Counted from the first letter of the stretch, positions 30,150 through 43,110 are shown. The stretch: DNA of 64,000 nt from Trileptium ribeirensis (GCA_030248225.1 JASANE010027764.1:23093-87092); one strand, 5' to 3'. Notes: generated from the letters alone by a model not told the origin. Program-made: numbers and translations.

Positions 30150-31026
30150 ATGTACCATCCTATCTGTGATACTTACAATGATTACACGCTATTTAATTCT
30201 GGTGCATTAGATAACGAAGGGCAGGGTGCTGGAGGTGTTGGAGTTGTAATCAACGAGAGGACAAGCAAGTGCATATTGTCGTGGGAGCCCACAAGTCGTT
30301 CGATTACACTAAGGCCCGAAACCTCGTGTTGTTGCTGTTTATGCTCCAAGAGATGAGGCAAACCCAGTGGAGAAGAACTTGTTCCAAGAAGAATTAGCGG
30401 ATGTCCTGAGAGAAAAAGCCTCGGAAGAGACTTTGTTGTGGTCGCCGGAGACAGTAGGACATCAAAGCTGCCAAACGAAACTTGTCTTGACAATTTCTCA
30501 ATCGGCAGGCTTACTGGCAATGGACTAAAATAGGTTCCTTTTCCTGAAACCAACTCGTTGTTTGCTGCAAAACTAAGTTCAAACATCGTCGACGGCACGC
30601 GGAAACGTGGCACTCGCTAAACGCAATGTATTGAAGCCAAACAGACCACTGCTTCTTAAAGACTTCAGTAAAAGATTGGAGAAGTTACTGGGGCAACTAA
30701 CAGAACGCACTGATCATGCTGTTGTTCTGATGACGGTTCGCATAAAGCTGACAATCATCTAGGCAATCAAAAACAATACAGCAATTCGTATTGACACAAC
30801 AAGGTTTGCTGCCTACGATTGTCATCATTGATTGCATCTGAAGGTTCGGAATCGCCATGTACTTGTGCCTGGGCAGCACGACGTCGACATACATCTGAAA
30901 GGTATCGCTGATGCCATGGTGATACAGATCAAAAGGTTTTTGAAGCGGAACCGGGCGAAAAAGATCGAGCGGGTATCCGCCGACGCTCTGTCTGATGCTA
31001 CTAAACTCATGCTACAAATGACGTAG
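30150..31026 (+). pseudogene. RTE-like endonuclease fragment
   Basis: The + strand shows, in shifting frames, GAGGVGVVINERT, VVAVYAPRDEANPVEKNLFQ, FVVVAGDSRTSKLP with the catalytic-type GD, and a final DGTRKRGTR. The order GVG(F/V)..., VYAP..., (V)AGD.N and DG..R is that of APE-type endonucleases in RTE-clade retrotransposons. At least two frame shifts and several stops are present. Downstream coding (30832-31026) may continue the linker. Confidence 0.6.
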
Positions 31027-31479
31027 CTCCAAAGTCCATACTAACTAGTTACTCTATCGTGATTGCTGAACGTAGTGAAGCATAGGCATCAGGACAAAAA
31101 ATAGGTATCAGCATTTATCATTTTACTATGAAATAAAAGCATCCAGAGAAAAAACTCGAAAGTTAAGATAAAAATAACATTGTTTCCGTGAAGGGTACCA
31201 AGATGGGGCAAAACCCACATTTTGAACCCTGACCCAGACCCCAAATCAAAAAACACTCGGTGATGTACACGGTAAATAGACTATGTCGATTCCAAGATCA
31301 TGAAAATCGATTAAGTCGTTCCCGAGTCATGACCGATCATTCACACACAGAAAGAATTTAAAATATTTCACCCTGCAACACACAATCTCCACTACGTTCT
31401 GAAGAAATCGTTATACCGCAGGTTCAAAGAAGAAGCGAGTGCCTACTGAAACAATACCGCATGTAAGCTAACCCATTAC

Positions 31480-31800
31480 AACCAAGATGGCGACTACACA
31501 AAATTCTTCAGTCTACGGAAAAAGGTGACCGCCAAACTACCAATAAGTGAACCGGCTCAGGCTCTTTTCTTCGCCACCTAGCCGCCTGGAGCACAGTTGA
31601 GCGTTGAAATCGTCAGCTAATACTATTAAGTCCAATTTACAGCGCTTATCTTTATATAGCGGGACTTTCTCTTCATAGTCGCGTTATCCGTCGAGACATA
31701 GACACTCACTACAATCAGATTGACCGGCGAAGAGTGGAACCGCATGTTACAAATACGGTGGCCATGACAAATCCATTGAACGATGAAGTCGACCATGTTT
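31480..31800 (-). pseudogene. Second RTE-like endonuclease fragment, opposite strand
   Basis: On the - strand FHSSPVNLIVVSVYVSTDNA precedes LIVLADDFNAQLCSRRLGG. These fit the (V)YAPT and V(A)GD.NA(Q) motifs of APE-type endonucleases. It is degenerate and independent of the + strand fragment upstream. Confidence 0.5.
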
Positions 31801-33084
31801 CGGCGAATCAGGTGTCGAAGGTGGCTCCACGACGATTGTTTTACTCATGCGCAATCTAATATCGGATACCCGGTAGATGTTTCCAACAACCATCCGGAAC
31901 AGGGATGGGTGTATCCCAGACAGACGTCAGGCTCGGCTGGTTACTGTTCCGGCTATTGTTTTGCCGAAACTACAACTCAATTTCACGTCTTTTAGATATC
32001 TGCATGGCGAAATTAAAAAACTAATTTCATTTTCTATTTAAAATTCGCTAACAAAATAAACTAAAGTGCAGCACTAATTATTGACGCTATTTGTGCAACA
32101 AAACTAAATATTTTATGTTTTTATGTTCACTTTGGTACCATCAATTAACTTTTTAATTTCCCAACAGCATTATCTCTACCTCTACTAAACAGATTATAGG
32201 GCAAAGAGATAACGCTAACCAATGAAACACTAAACATATAATTTTTGAAGTACCCTTAATCCAGAATTTGCTAGCTATTTGACACTCCCCAACCGTTCAA
32301 CGAGACAAATACCTGCTACCAATTGTGTTTTTATCCGTTGAGAGCACAACACAAAGCAATTGCGGGATTTAACATTGCTGAAAATTGATAACACTAGTAA
32401 TTCGAATTTATGTCTTCACCGCCTAATTCGAGGATGGGTCTCAGGTACCACACTGAGCGTCTTCGACACTCGTAAAAGACGATGACAGGCAAATGTATAT
32501 TATTAACACAAACAGTGGCTGTAAATTTTCGGTACATATAATGGATTGTCCCTATAAATATGGAAAAGAAGAGCTTCTTGCAAGGTGGGGGCAAGGAGAA
32601 ACATCGAAGCAATATCAAATTTTGTGAAAACTGTGAAATTTGTCTTTTTTAGTTTAGTTCCACTATATAGGATAATTTTACAAGCATTTTATCCTGATTT
32701 TTTTCAGAGACTGTAGTGCCCTAGTACTTACTGAATTGGCTGTTTTTATGTAACTAGAATTCATCGTATCAAGCTACCCCAAAAAATATGAATCCACTAT
32801 AGCTTTCTATATACAATTAGAAAAATGCCATAATTTCACAATCTTGTTACCGAAATTTGGATTTATAACATCGTGAAGCACATCATAGAGCTAATGACGA
32901 TGTTAAAAATATTGAAACCAACGCGTTTAACGTGTTTCAATATCCCCATATTCCCACGATCCTGTCCAACAAACAAGATGTTCATTAATAATTGCTTTTG
33001 TTTTACCATAAAGCCTATGTTCCTGTTTCAGTTCCGACTAATTCAGTTCAAATTACTCATTGACATGTATATACGTATTCTGAG

Positions 33085-33345
33085 AATAACCGTAACCTGC
33101 GACAGGAACCATCCATTTGAACCGGGTCCGGAACCTGGTCTTCGAAACTTATATAGTAAAACAGACGAAAAAAGAAATGAAGCTACTGTGAATTTAAAAT
33201 GTATTAAAAAAATTTTAACATAAAACTTAATGTTTTGCGATGAGATTATTGCCCCTCTGAAACTGTGAAGAGCGTGAAGAAGCTAATAATGTTTATTTAT
33301 CGATCAAGATAACTTTTTGAACTCCCAGAGCAAAGAATACTTTCC
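33085..33345 (+). repeat. CCGG-rich dispersed repeat, family A (copy 2)
   Basis: Shares GAATAACCGTAACC, AGGAACCATCCATTTGAACC, CCTGGTCTTCGAAACTTATA, GTAAAACAGACGA, TAATGTTTTGCGATG and AATAATGTTTATTTATCGAT with copy 1 at 21128, in the same orientation. Confidence 0.8.
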
Positions 33346-33873
33346 GCTATGCAGCGTTGTGTAAACTGCGTCAAACTGAATGTTATTGTAACGCATGGAG
33401 CGTAGACTAGACAATTTCGCTCTGTCTTCAGTGTCGAGTGGCCTCCATTTACTTGACATACGTTTGTTATATAAATTATTCCTTATGGAAAGTTAAAATT
33501 ATTTGTTCATATGCTTCTAAAAGAAATAAAAGAAAATAGGCTAATTTTCTGATCAGTGGTAAGAGACATTGTTCAGGGTAGCGTTGCGTAAGCAGTGCCC
33601 ATCAACTTGATGACGATTTTCTGATCAGAATGCTATAAGCGAGACAAACTATAATACTGCACGCATGCTTAAATAAATACACTTGCCAATACATTTCCAA
33701 GAACCTAGCTTCTGGCTGCTTTGCTGACAATAGACAAAAAGAAAAGGCTAAAAAGTAGCACGCGGAGATTCAATATCAATGAATCCATTGCGTCCGCTCA
33801 TCATACTATTAACTATGTGCACTACAACCAAATCAAAGGCTGAAAAAAATTTCATTGAAAATTCTCATAAAAT

Positions 33874-34113
33874 TCATCTTTTTGTTGAGAATGTGAACTT
33901 CATGACATCCCTAACCTTAAGGGTTCTGCTGAAAGCAATATCAACGACGTCTCTACTAAATATTTCCAGCCTAGTCTCGGTATACCTAATACAACTGTAT
34001 AAGAAATGCTCAGAAGTTTCATCAACATTACACCATGCACAAGATGGACTTTCTACCATTCCTATAGTAAACATATGCTTATTTAGCCAACAGTGTCCTG
34101 CTACAACCTGCAA
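33874..34113 (-). pseudogene. C-terminal CCHC-like segment of the R1/I-like relic
   Basis: The frame reads VVAGHCWLNKHMFTIGM and then CAWCNVDETSEHFLYSC, a CX2CX7HX4C cluster. This is the same architecture as the tail of the element at 16589. It is separated from the RT by about 420 bases of broken frames in which I see no RNase H active-site motif, so an internal deletion is likely. Confidence 0.7.
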
Positions 34114-34531
34114 ATACTGTCTCAGCTTATCTTTGGTCTACCGGGTGAGATGCCTATTTTGCTGCCTTCTGGCACAAGTATATGAGACTTGGTTTGCCTG
34201 CAACCTTTCACATCCAGCCATCTTCTGAGAAACTTTCTATGTATCCACGCTTCAACTACAGTCACAACTTCTCTTTGCGGAACGGGGCCCTATCAGACGA
34301 ATAATCTCTATTTGGTGTATCAATCTCCCATGATCTCTTCTCTGCAAACCTGTATCCATAATCACTCGGAAACTTCAAAATCTGCAGCGATTAGTCCTCC
34401 TTATGAATAAAGGCCTGATGATTGACAGATTTATTAACCCTTGATCCCCAAATACGGGTTACTCGATATAAACAGACAATTCCTTCTCTTTGGACTTCCA
34501 AGTTTGCAGAGGGAATGTTCAAAATCGCCTC

Positions 34532-35704
34532 TTAGCCCATAGTCGGAGTTGACCTCATGGCACCAGAGATTATAAGGCAGGCCATCCTGGTAATCTTTCT
34601 AACCTTTTTCATATAAAATTTCACCTTCATTCTATGCCACCACACTGCAGCCCCATGACACAAAATAGGGAATACTACAGTTTTGTACACAAACTTGACA
34701 GAGGCCGGACTAAGCACCAAAGTCTTTCCAATTGCAGTTCTACAGACCATCATGGATCTTATTCCTTTGGAAACAGCTGCCTCAATATGACATTTCCATA
34801 AAACCTTCTGGTCCAATATCACACCAAGATATTTCACCCTGTCTTCGACTGCTCTTTCCTGTCCATACATTGCTATCTTGATGTTTCTCGCAGCCTTACT
34901 TCTGCTCTTTGTGAAGAAAACAATACTGCTTTTCTGTGGGTTAAATACTAACGCTCTAGCAGTACACCACACTTCTATCTTGTTAAGCACTGATTGCAGC
35001 CGATCTGCAGCTGTCTGAACGTTCTTGCTTGCAGATAGAGTAGCTATATCATCTGAATATGCCTGTACGTGAACATGTGTACTATTCAGCTTCACGAGTA
35101 GATCATGAACTACGAATATCCAAAAAAGGGGTGAAAAAACTCCGCCTGGTGGGCTACCTCTAGTTGTTCGAAATCGAACTGATTCACTTCCAATAGTGCC
35201 TGTACTCCACCTATGCTCTAACAATGCTAATATCCAGTTCCTCACAACTGAGTGGACACCAACTCGCTTCAAGGCTATATCAAAAGCATTGGGTAGTGTG
35301 CTATCAAAAGCTCCACCAATATCTCGAAAGACCCCAATAATGTGCTTGCTTGCCGCAAAACCATCCTCCACCTAGGAGACCAGTTGATGTAGAGCTGTAG
35401 TAGTACTCTTCCCGGACTGGTATGGATGCTGGTGTGGATGTAGCTTACTAAAAATCTGACGTCGCAAACATCTATCAACAAGTCTCTTTAATCCTTTCAA
35501 AACGAAGGATGTAAGGCAAATCGGTCTATAGCTTTTTACCTCTTCATAATCATATTTCCCTGGCTTCGGGATGAAAATAACCCTAAACTCCATCCACGCT
35601 AGGGGTATGTATCCTCGTGCTAGCGACGTTCTATAAATCAGTCTCAGCACCGGTACTAGCTTTTCAAAGGATACTACACGATCTACAAATCTACAATTGA
35701 TCAA
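34532..35704 (-). pseudogene. Reverse transcriptase of the R1/I-like relic, one in-frame stop
   Basis: A single frame runs 35704-34532, interrupted only by TAG at 35374-35372. Motifs appear in order: FIPKPGK and YRPICLTSFVLKGLKRLVDR (fingers), GVFRDIGGAFDST (first catalytic aspartates), RGSPPGGVFSPLFW, AYSDDIATL (the Y-x-D-D box), NPQKSSIVFFTK and KYLGVILDQ. The thumb follows. All catalytic residues I can see are present. The combination AFD...GSP(Q/P)GG...(A)YSDD...YLG is typical of R1, LOA, Jockey and I clades. I cannot resolve which. Confidence 0.85.
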
Positions 35705-36269
35705 CCGTGGGTCTTCTTGCCTAGACGAACATTACCTCTCACTTCATCCCTGAAACAAACAGGGAAATGGTTTCTAATCAGACAGACCAACGTGTCTGTA
35801 TCAGTGTCCGTAAAACTCCCATCCTCTACTTAATTCTATTTAAAAGGCTAGCCTTGGTATAGGAACAGATTTTCACAAGTGCTGTTTCTCTAGTATTCTC
35901 CACTTGCTCAAAATCTTTACCACGATCTTCTTTTAGAATCCTTAATTTCTTTCTTATACAACCGTTGAAGTGCCCTGTATCTATTCCAATTATAAGCTCC
36001 TCCACGCTCAACTGCATGTCTATACAACTTCCTCAAACTATCTAGTCTTGCGCAGCACCAACTAGGTTTGGTGCCCCGTTGCTCTGTCACTGGACAAGAC
36101 TCCAGCTAAGCCTGTGACACATGTTACGTTACTCCAATAGATACTGATTTACAAAATTCGCAAGCACACTGACTGGTGCTTGGCAATATTTATGTTAGCC
36201 AATGTTACAGCTAATTACTTCTAAATAATCAATACTCTGTTATGCATGTCAAGTTATATACAGGTTCAA

Positions 36270-36605
36270 TTTTACCGCAGATTTCTGAATGTGCAAAACA
36301 GCTGCTACAAGCAAAGACCTGGCTTTGTTTTGTTAACAAGTTTCCGCAGGATCAGATGAAAAATTCCTAATACAATTACTTTCACAGGGCAATTTGCTGA
36401 GTTAATCATTTCTTAGGTTTGGTTGTATAGAAACTTGATCATTTTGTATATATAAAACATATTTGAACCACAGATCTAGCAAAAATGTGGCAATTTTAAA
36501 CCGGAAATCCGGTTTCAGTATGGTTTTTGCTCTTTGCCGGAGAGCAACACCATTTTCGCCGGAACCGGAATTTCGGCTATTCCCTCAAATATATATGTAT
36601 ATGGG
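36270..36605 (+). repeat. CCGG-rich dispersed repeat, family B (copy 1)
   Basis: Ordered landmarks match the reverse complement of 45757-46100: TTAACAAGTTTCCGCAGG-type sequence, ATTTGAACCACAGATC, AAAAATGTGGCAATTTTAA, ACCGGAAATCCGGTTTCAGT, ATGGTTTTTGCTCTTTGCCG, GCCGGAACCGGAATTTCGGC, TATTCCCTC. The CCGGAATTCCGG core is itself palindromic. Confidence 0.75.
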
Positions 36606-36849
36606 CTGTTGTGAAGGTGGCGCCCACCGGTGCTTCCTTCATGACTGTATTCGGAGCATAGTCAACACCTCAATTAAAATCATCAGCAGTCATCTTTGCC
36701 GCACGCCTGCTTTGATTTCAAATGGCGACTGCTAGACTGATAGTAAAATTGCTTCGTTATATAAAGCAGTTGACAGCGCATACCGTCGCCTTCAACAATG
36801 TTACGTCTGATTCTGTCTACCGAATCAAATCCTGCTTCAATAAGTTCAA

Positions 36850-38090
36850 AAAGTAACAATAGTCGACCGCGTCAATTTGCGTGGGTGTTGCAGCAGTAGT
36901 CGCAGTGTCGAAATTTGGTTTACGCAGCTCTTACTTGGCCTAAAGCCCGCTTGGTCCTCCCTAGTCAGACTGTGGCGCGTTGATTTGAAACGGTTCATCA
37001 CCACTGCCTTAGGCACTTTGAAGCCAATGCTTAAAAGTGATGTACCACGGTAGTTTTTTCATTCCGTGCTGTGCTCTTTCTTGAACAACTCAATTATAAC
37101 AGCTGTTCGCCAGGCTTGCGGAATTTTCGTCTGCTGGCATGTTATCGCAAACAGTCGTTCTCATTCCCTCATCATTACATCGCCACCCCATTTCAGCATC
37201 ACTGGCAGAATCCCATTTAGTTCGGCGGCCTTTCTATTGCGCACTGATTGCACCGCCTTTTTTCTTTATGAGTGGATTGTGGTCGTATGTGATTTCGGCA
37301 TCGTGCCAGCCAACTGTCGACGACTCGTTCGGAGAGTTTCTTGGAGGCTCTGCATTAAGCAGTTGTTGACAGTGTTCTTTCCATCCTGTACAACTGCTCC
37401 TGAATGTTGCTTATTACTTGTCCCGCGGCATTTTGTCATATCATTGGTTCCAGTTGATCTTCCAAAGGCGCGCTTTACCAGTCGATTCAATTTTCGATAG
37501 TCACCCATGTTTCTATGCCGTTGTAGCTCGTCAACGAATGTGTTCAATTAAGCATCTTTATCTGACTTTATAGAGATATCCAGAGACTTCTTTAGAATTG
37601 ATTTTGTGGATGACAACGAGGCAGCTTTATACTTTGAGGAAACGACAAATGTCGTCGGTGGTCCAGCGTACCTTTTTCTTGGCACCAGGTTTCGCAGTTA
37701 TTTATGCCCCGGACAGCGTGACATTAGTAATGGTTTCCCAAGCGCTGTTATTGAACTGTTCGTCTGTTAACGCCTGAAAACGATTGGCTATATGAATTTG
37801 GAACTCACTGCTCAACGAATCTATTGAAAGTCTTTAAGCATCTACATGCGGCTGCGTGCGATACCGATTTCTATACCCGGTTTGATTTAGACGCTAGCTG
37901 CAGTAGAACGTGAACGGATGACAACGTATAGCCCTAGTAGGTTGGACAATAATTGGTGTCCGCACACTTTCATAGCCTGTGGACACGCAGTGGTCGATCT
38001 GATTGCGATACATCCCGTTCGGAGCAACACAGGTTTCCAGATGCCTTTGTTTGCGTTGGCCAAACTGCCACAACAACTAACAATATACAT
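36850..38090 (-). pseudogene. RTE-like endonuclease-RT relic
   Basis: On the - strand, from high to low coordinates: an endonuclease end (VAPNGMYRNQIDH), a linker (FQALTDEQFNNSAWETI, then AKPGAKKKVRW), and the RT start (NRKAAELNGILPVMLKWGG, AWRTAVIIELFKK, NYRGTSLLSIGFKV, EDQAGFRPS). The order and motifs are those of RTE-clade polyproteins. Many frameshifts and stops are present. The RT catalytic region is missing downstream of about 36850. Confidence 0.7.
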
Positions 38091-38895
38091 AGTAACACAT
38101 ACTGGCTAAACTAATATATATTTGAACATCAATATTAAAAGGATTGAATAACTCTGCGAGCCCAATTTCAACAGCAACAGGCAAGAAACTCAGTTAGTCA
38201 AGATTTTGGGAATGTCGGTTTTTAGAGTAGTTTTAAAAACCGAACACAAATTTCGAAAACACCTGATCTACGGAAAAGCAACATGGAGCTAAATTGTTGC
38301 CCCAATTCCATTGTTCCCGGGAAAGGTGGGTCCCAGCCAGCGTCTTCATGACGTAAGATAAAAAACTGTACACTTAAAACACGATCCGAACGGTGCTGTA
38401 GCGCATCAATGCCAACAGTTACCTGGCCTCTCCACACATCCAATATTTTAACAGGAGGGCTTTGCGCTAGCCCCACCCGCTTCAACCTCGAAGAATCAGA
38501 AGATATCTGGGGCATTTCGCCGGGTTAGCTGGGGGGGGGAAACGTGATGGGTCTTTTCACTATGAGTATCGTGTTTACGCCAAAATGTGCGATAATTTTT
38601 GGTGTCACCACAAAATACATGGGAAGATGTTGGGGACATGACCTGGAAATACCGCTGAGATCCTGAAGGAGCTCAAAAATTTTAAAGTCGCTCTATAATG
38701 ACTGAGGCCAGATTAAAACTCTCGCTACTCTGTCAAAAATAACACATTTATTTTTAGTCATAGGACACACATGAAGACATAATATATTAACACTTGGAAC
38801 TGCTAGTTTTGTCACTGCGTTATTATGCGTGCCAGAAGCCGAAGAAAACTACGAATAAATTTTATCGCTGCTACAATCGACGATAGTTTACTTAC

Positions 38896-39015
38896 CATTG
38901 TCATTGCAGTTAGATGATCGTTCATTTGTGGCAACATAGGCTCTTCTTCCCCCACTTGCCAGTCGAGGTATACTATTTTATGCGAAAATGTCGAAAATTC
39001 GTTCGAAAAACACAC
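38896..39015 (-). CDS. TMED3/7: TMED exon 3: CFSNEFSTF segment
   Basis: 40 codons in phase 0, acceptor CTGTTTCAG and donor ATG|GTAAGT. It reads [20 protein letters not shown] and then [13 protein letters not shown](E/K) with its disulfide cysteine is the signature of p24 proteins, and the F(D/Q/L)..VGE stretch leads into the coiled coil. It ends LTAMTM just before the helical exon. Confidence 0.95.
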
Positions 39016-41800
39016 CTGAAACAGAAACAGTAACTTCATTGTTACTATTACCACTTGCGTAAACAAAAATGTAGCATAATATAGTCACGTTTAATCGCTA
39101 AACCAGCAATCCTATGTTTATCAGAGAGATTAAAGCGGCAAAAGTGTTAAGCTCGCATCTATCTGTCCGTATATCTCAAAGATAAACAGTTAGAAAGAAA
39201 AATTAAGACTACTTCGTAGGGCAGGCGTATAAGCACAATGAAATACTGTTCAATTATAGCGAGTCTTCCCGTCTGTAGAACAAACGTAAGAAGTCTATTG
39301 TCTAAGTCTCAATACTATTATTGTCATATGGAAAAACAGAAAAGTCATAGATCTCAGTTCTCATCTTATAAAAAAACGTTAGCATTGGTGCATTAACAGA
39401 ACCTTTTATATCCATTTTAGAACTTCAAAGAAAAAAAGATTTAAATTTTATCGCGTAACATTAGTTTAAGACGTGTTGCATACAAAAATTACTTGCCAAA
39501 TGAAGACAAAACGACAAAAGTCACAATAGCCATGAAAACATTACATTTATGTGAGTTAAAAGGTTTTGCCAAGGTGTCAAGGCTTTGTTGAATCATTACA
39601 GATTTTAGAGTTGTAATAAATTTTTTGCCTGTTTATAGTGCGAACCCAGTGCAGTTACTGTTGTTGAATGTCACGTAAATAAGTTTTCTTGCTACCAGGC
39701 AGTCTGCTGCATTTCAGCTCTTGGAAGCAAAAATATATATCGTGCAGATTAGCTATCACTGCAATACCTTTGTCGAAATAGCGCCCTGAGAATAGCACCG
39801 CGACTTTTCAATACTTTTTTCTGATGTGTTATAGGAATTAGTTTACCGTTTTGTTGTGCTTGAAATCAGGCGTCCATTGCTATAAGTCATAGCGATAACC
39901 ATAATTAGCTGGAATCGATTGTGCAGCAGTGTCACGTTACGCATAACCAAAGCTCTTTTATAGCTAGAGGGCACATGATTTATTGTTTTCTCACGCCTAG
40001 ATTAAGTACATTACATCCTTACAATTGTCGCCACTGTCAATTGAACTCCATGTGTCACTAAAGTCACTAGCTACAAACTGTTTGTATTCCAATTTTGCCG
40101 TACTTCGCCTGATACAGTAAAGCCGCTTCAATAAGAAGTATCGGCGCTATATGGATTATGCTGAATTGAGTTGCTTCGCATTTTGGGCCTCAGAAACTAG
40201 GAGTCAGCTACGACTCTTAACAAAGAGAGATGTCGTAGCTAGGGATCAAGGCCATAACTTCTGCAAATAACGAAAATTTTAGCAAAAAAACTTGGAAAAT
40301 TTACAAAAATTAGGCAAACATAGAAAAGGTTACCGTAAATTGTGCAAAATTTTGTCAAATTAGAAAATTTTAGCAAAATTTGATAAAAATGATGGAAGTG
40401 TAAATTGCGGTTGTTAAAAAAGAAAATTTTGGGGGTCAAGGGTAGGAGTTTTTCGCAGGGGCCACGCGTAGCGAGTGAATCCTCGCGGTATTAAAAGCTC
40501 AGGTCTGGGAAACATTACCTTGTTGGGATGACTTTTTTATGCAACGTGGACTGACTTCCGTGTGTGCGTTTTGGGTAGGATCTTGCAAATATGTAGAATT
40601 ATTCATCAGCAGTTTGTAACTTATGAACTACATCAATAATCAATAACATTAACCGGTGTCAGGCTTATCGTGTCGGTGAGCTCTACGAAAGCAATAATAA
40701 ATATGCGTATGCAGATGTGCTCGAACATCCAGAAGCAACTCATAGTCTTCTTTTGGTCGTTTATTAATGAATACGTGGCGAGTTAAAATCTACGGTTTAT
40801 TGTTTTCTTTGGATTAATCCGATTTTAAGAAATAAAGGACAACATGGATTCCACTTTCCTTGTTATCGAAATCCACAATCGATGTTCAAATATTATTTAC
40901 ATTTTGCCGATGAACTCACACGTAAAGGTAGACGCGACAAATCCGTCGACATTAATACTAAGGTTTATTGAAATTACAAAAAAATCAGGATTACCTGATT
41001 TCAACGAAATCATTGTTTAACCTCATCCCCCAAAAAGTGAAAATGCAAACATGCCTTTGCTTTTTGAGTTCCCGTATGCTTGAGAAAAAGCAGTTAAATC
41101 TCGAATGAAAAAATATTATTTAAATTGTTGGGTTTTGATCAGTGCCTAAAGCAACTGTTGCATTTAATTAGTAACATCGAACTTGTGCGATCATATACTA
41201 ATAGTGGTTCCCACAGATTTTCTCAAAATAATCACTACCATCATTAGTAACTCAACCTCTTAAAACTATTTCATGTGAGTTACGAGATTTTTTACGATAA
41301 TGCGACATACGTGGTGCAGTTTATTCAAAATCCTCTTAAATCCACTTTATAGGGTGATTACGACATTCTGCCACTGTCATGTTCTGGATTAGCGAGAGTT
41401 ACGTGTTAATGTTATTATGATGTAGCTCAAAAGCCGTAAGCCATATGGAGATAGGGAGTTTTGCTGTGACTGCAATAAGAATGAGCTTCATTATATATGC
41501 ACCATAACATAATACATTTAAAAAGTGGAGTTACGAGGTTTTGTTACTGCATCATCGATTTAATCAAAAAGTAATTTATTTCACAAATCCAATAACTGAC
41601 ACGTGTAACTAACACACACCGTTAATGAGAACACGCTACAAATAATGCTATACATTATTACGAAAATCGCTAAGTGACCTTTTACGACAAGTAGTGAAAC
41701 CAAATTTGAAGGAGACAACGACTAAACCATACTTTATGTCAGCGTAACAACTCCAAACCCGATGATAAAACGAATTTATGTAACGTAAAAATGTACGTAC
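39016..41800 (-). other. TMED intron 2
   Basis: AT-rich, beginning GTACGT and ending TTCTGTTTCAG on the - strand. Apart from a stretch of short A-rich blocks (about 40240-40440) no repeat or gene was recognised. Confidence 0.6.
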
Positions 41801-41929
41801 CTTATAATCCCCTGTCACATCGGCTTTAAAAGGAAAACTGTCATATTGCTTCTTTATGTCCTTATATAATACTTTGCCGTTGGGAGCTTCGACAAACATA
41901 TCTACATCATATTGACCTCCGGTGACAAC
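41801..41929 (-). CDS. TMED3/7: TMED exon 2: GOLD domain core
   Basis: 43 codons in phase 0, acceptor TTGTAG and donor AAG|GTACGT. Reads VVTGGQYDVDMFVEAPNGK and then VLYKDIKKQYDSFPF. This matches the TMED3/7 stretch with TGG.YDV....PDGKVLYK. It forms part of the GOLD beta sandwich thought to bind partners or cargo in the secretory lumen. Confidence 0.95.
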
Positions 41930-42089
41930 CTACAACAAATGAGCTGAACTAAATATCGGTTAGCTTTCACGTGTAAAGGAAACCTTGTAAGGCTTCATCA
42001 TACATTTTTTGAAGCAAAGCAACCGATGCGAGCGCGGCTTTCCACAGAGGGCGATATAAGTGAAAATAATTGTGGAAATACTTTGTTTG

Positions 42090-42200
42090 TCGGAGATCAC
42101 ATAACTCATGTTCGGGCGGGTGGATTTCGGATTTTTGTTAACCAGTAAAATTGATAGAGACATACCCTTAAATAGAGCGCTAAAACCTTCAACATTATTT
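42090..42200 (+). repeat. Dispersed repeat, family C (copy 2)
   Basis: Contains GTCGGAGATCACATAACTCA, TTCGGGCGGGTGGATTTCGG, a TTTGTTAACCAGTAAAATTG stretch and GATAGAGACATACCC. These landmarks are shared with 51770-52010 and, more loosely, 13620-13870. Confidence 0.6.
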
Positions 42201-42879
42201 TCTGGGTCAAAATGGACAAAAAACTGGTTGTTAAGGATCTTTGCCGAATGCGGTTGTACAAGCATCCGTTTCGCCGTCCATACCTCCTTACATAGACATC
42301 ATATCGAAAATGTAGATCAATATTCCTACAATCATTCTGGCGAGATTCCTGGGTTGCTGTTGGCCGAAATCTGGCTCGTCAAACCTTTTCCATAACTACC
42401 GATCTTTCAAACTTCTTATATGTTTTACCTTACAACATTATCCATCTGGCTTCTCCAAATACAGTGGAGGGTCCTCAGGTATTTCGACCTCCCAAAGGTA
42501 AGATTTGGCCTCGCCCGGTTCTGTCCTTTATGTACATTCCTGCTCCACTAAAAATTACTAATTTTTTGTCTTATAAACTAAAAATGTGCTAATTTTCTAG
42601 ATTCTGGCTAAAAATAACATATTTTTCCTACGGGGCCAAAAATCATCACATCTTCGCCTTTTTAGAAACCACAATTGCAATTAATTGCCTAGTTAAACAT
42701 TTCTGGCGTTTTCTGACGGTTACAGTATTTTAACTCCCATCAGTCCCGAACTGGGGCTTCCCCGGCATAATTTTGTACTTTGCAGAAGCCAATCCATTAA
42801 GTTCTGAACCGCGCTGAAGACAAACGTGTTGTCTACAGCGCAGCATGAGTAAATATCTTACATTGTCAAGGGTTTCTGT

Positions 42880-43110
42880 GGTTTCAGATTCGACCAATCC
42901 GGTTTCCTGAATATTGCCTGTAGTATGTGTTTGGTGATATAGTTCTTTCATTGGGTTTAGAATGTTAGATATAAGTTTAGCGGTACGCCACGATAGTTGT
43001 CTATATACATGACTTTACATTATTAAAACATCACATTTTTCAAAGCTTCAAGAGCTTTAGGCTCGGCTAAGCGGATTTCCTGAATATAGTCTGTCTTCTA
43101 CTGGTTGATC
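42880..43110 (+). repeat. Block of the approximately 170-bp tandem family
   Basis: GACCAATCCGGTTTCCTGAA with ATTGCCTGTAG near 42890-42920 is echoed by CTAAGCGGATTTCCTGAATA with TAGTCTGTCTTC near 43068-43098, about 175 bases apart. AGAATATAGTCTGTCTTC also occurs at about 14730 inside a PDXDC1 intron. Confidence 0.5.

Larger units (their letters stand above)
33874..36080 (-). mobile_element. R1/I-like non-LTR retrotransposon relic
   Basis: RT on the - strand (35704-34532) is followed by a C-terminal zinc-knuckle-like segment (34113-33874). The DNA between them has no recognisable RNase H, though related elements carry one there. The sequence upstream of 35704 (to about 36080) reads as degenerate RT-leading sequence. 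No endonuclease, target duplication or tail was identified. Confidence 0.8.
27591..38895 (-). other. TMED intron 3 (11.3 kb), loaded with non-LTR fragments
   Basis: Begins GTAAGT and ends ATAATGTCAG on the - strand. It holds RTE-like pieces on both strands (29.42-29.79, 30.15-31.03, 31.48-31.80, 36.85-38.09 kb), an R1/I-like RT relic (33.87-36.08 kb), and CCGG repeats (33.09-33.35 and 36.27-36.61 kb). The remaining stretches (27.7-28.2, 31.9-33.0 kb) show nothing I recognise. Confidence 0.65.
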
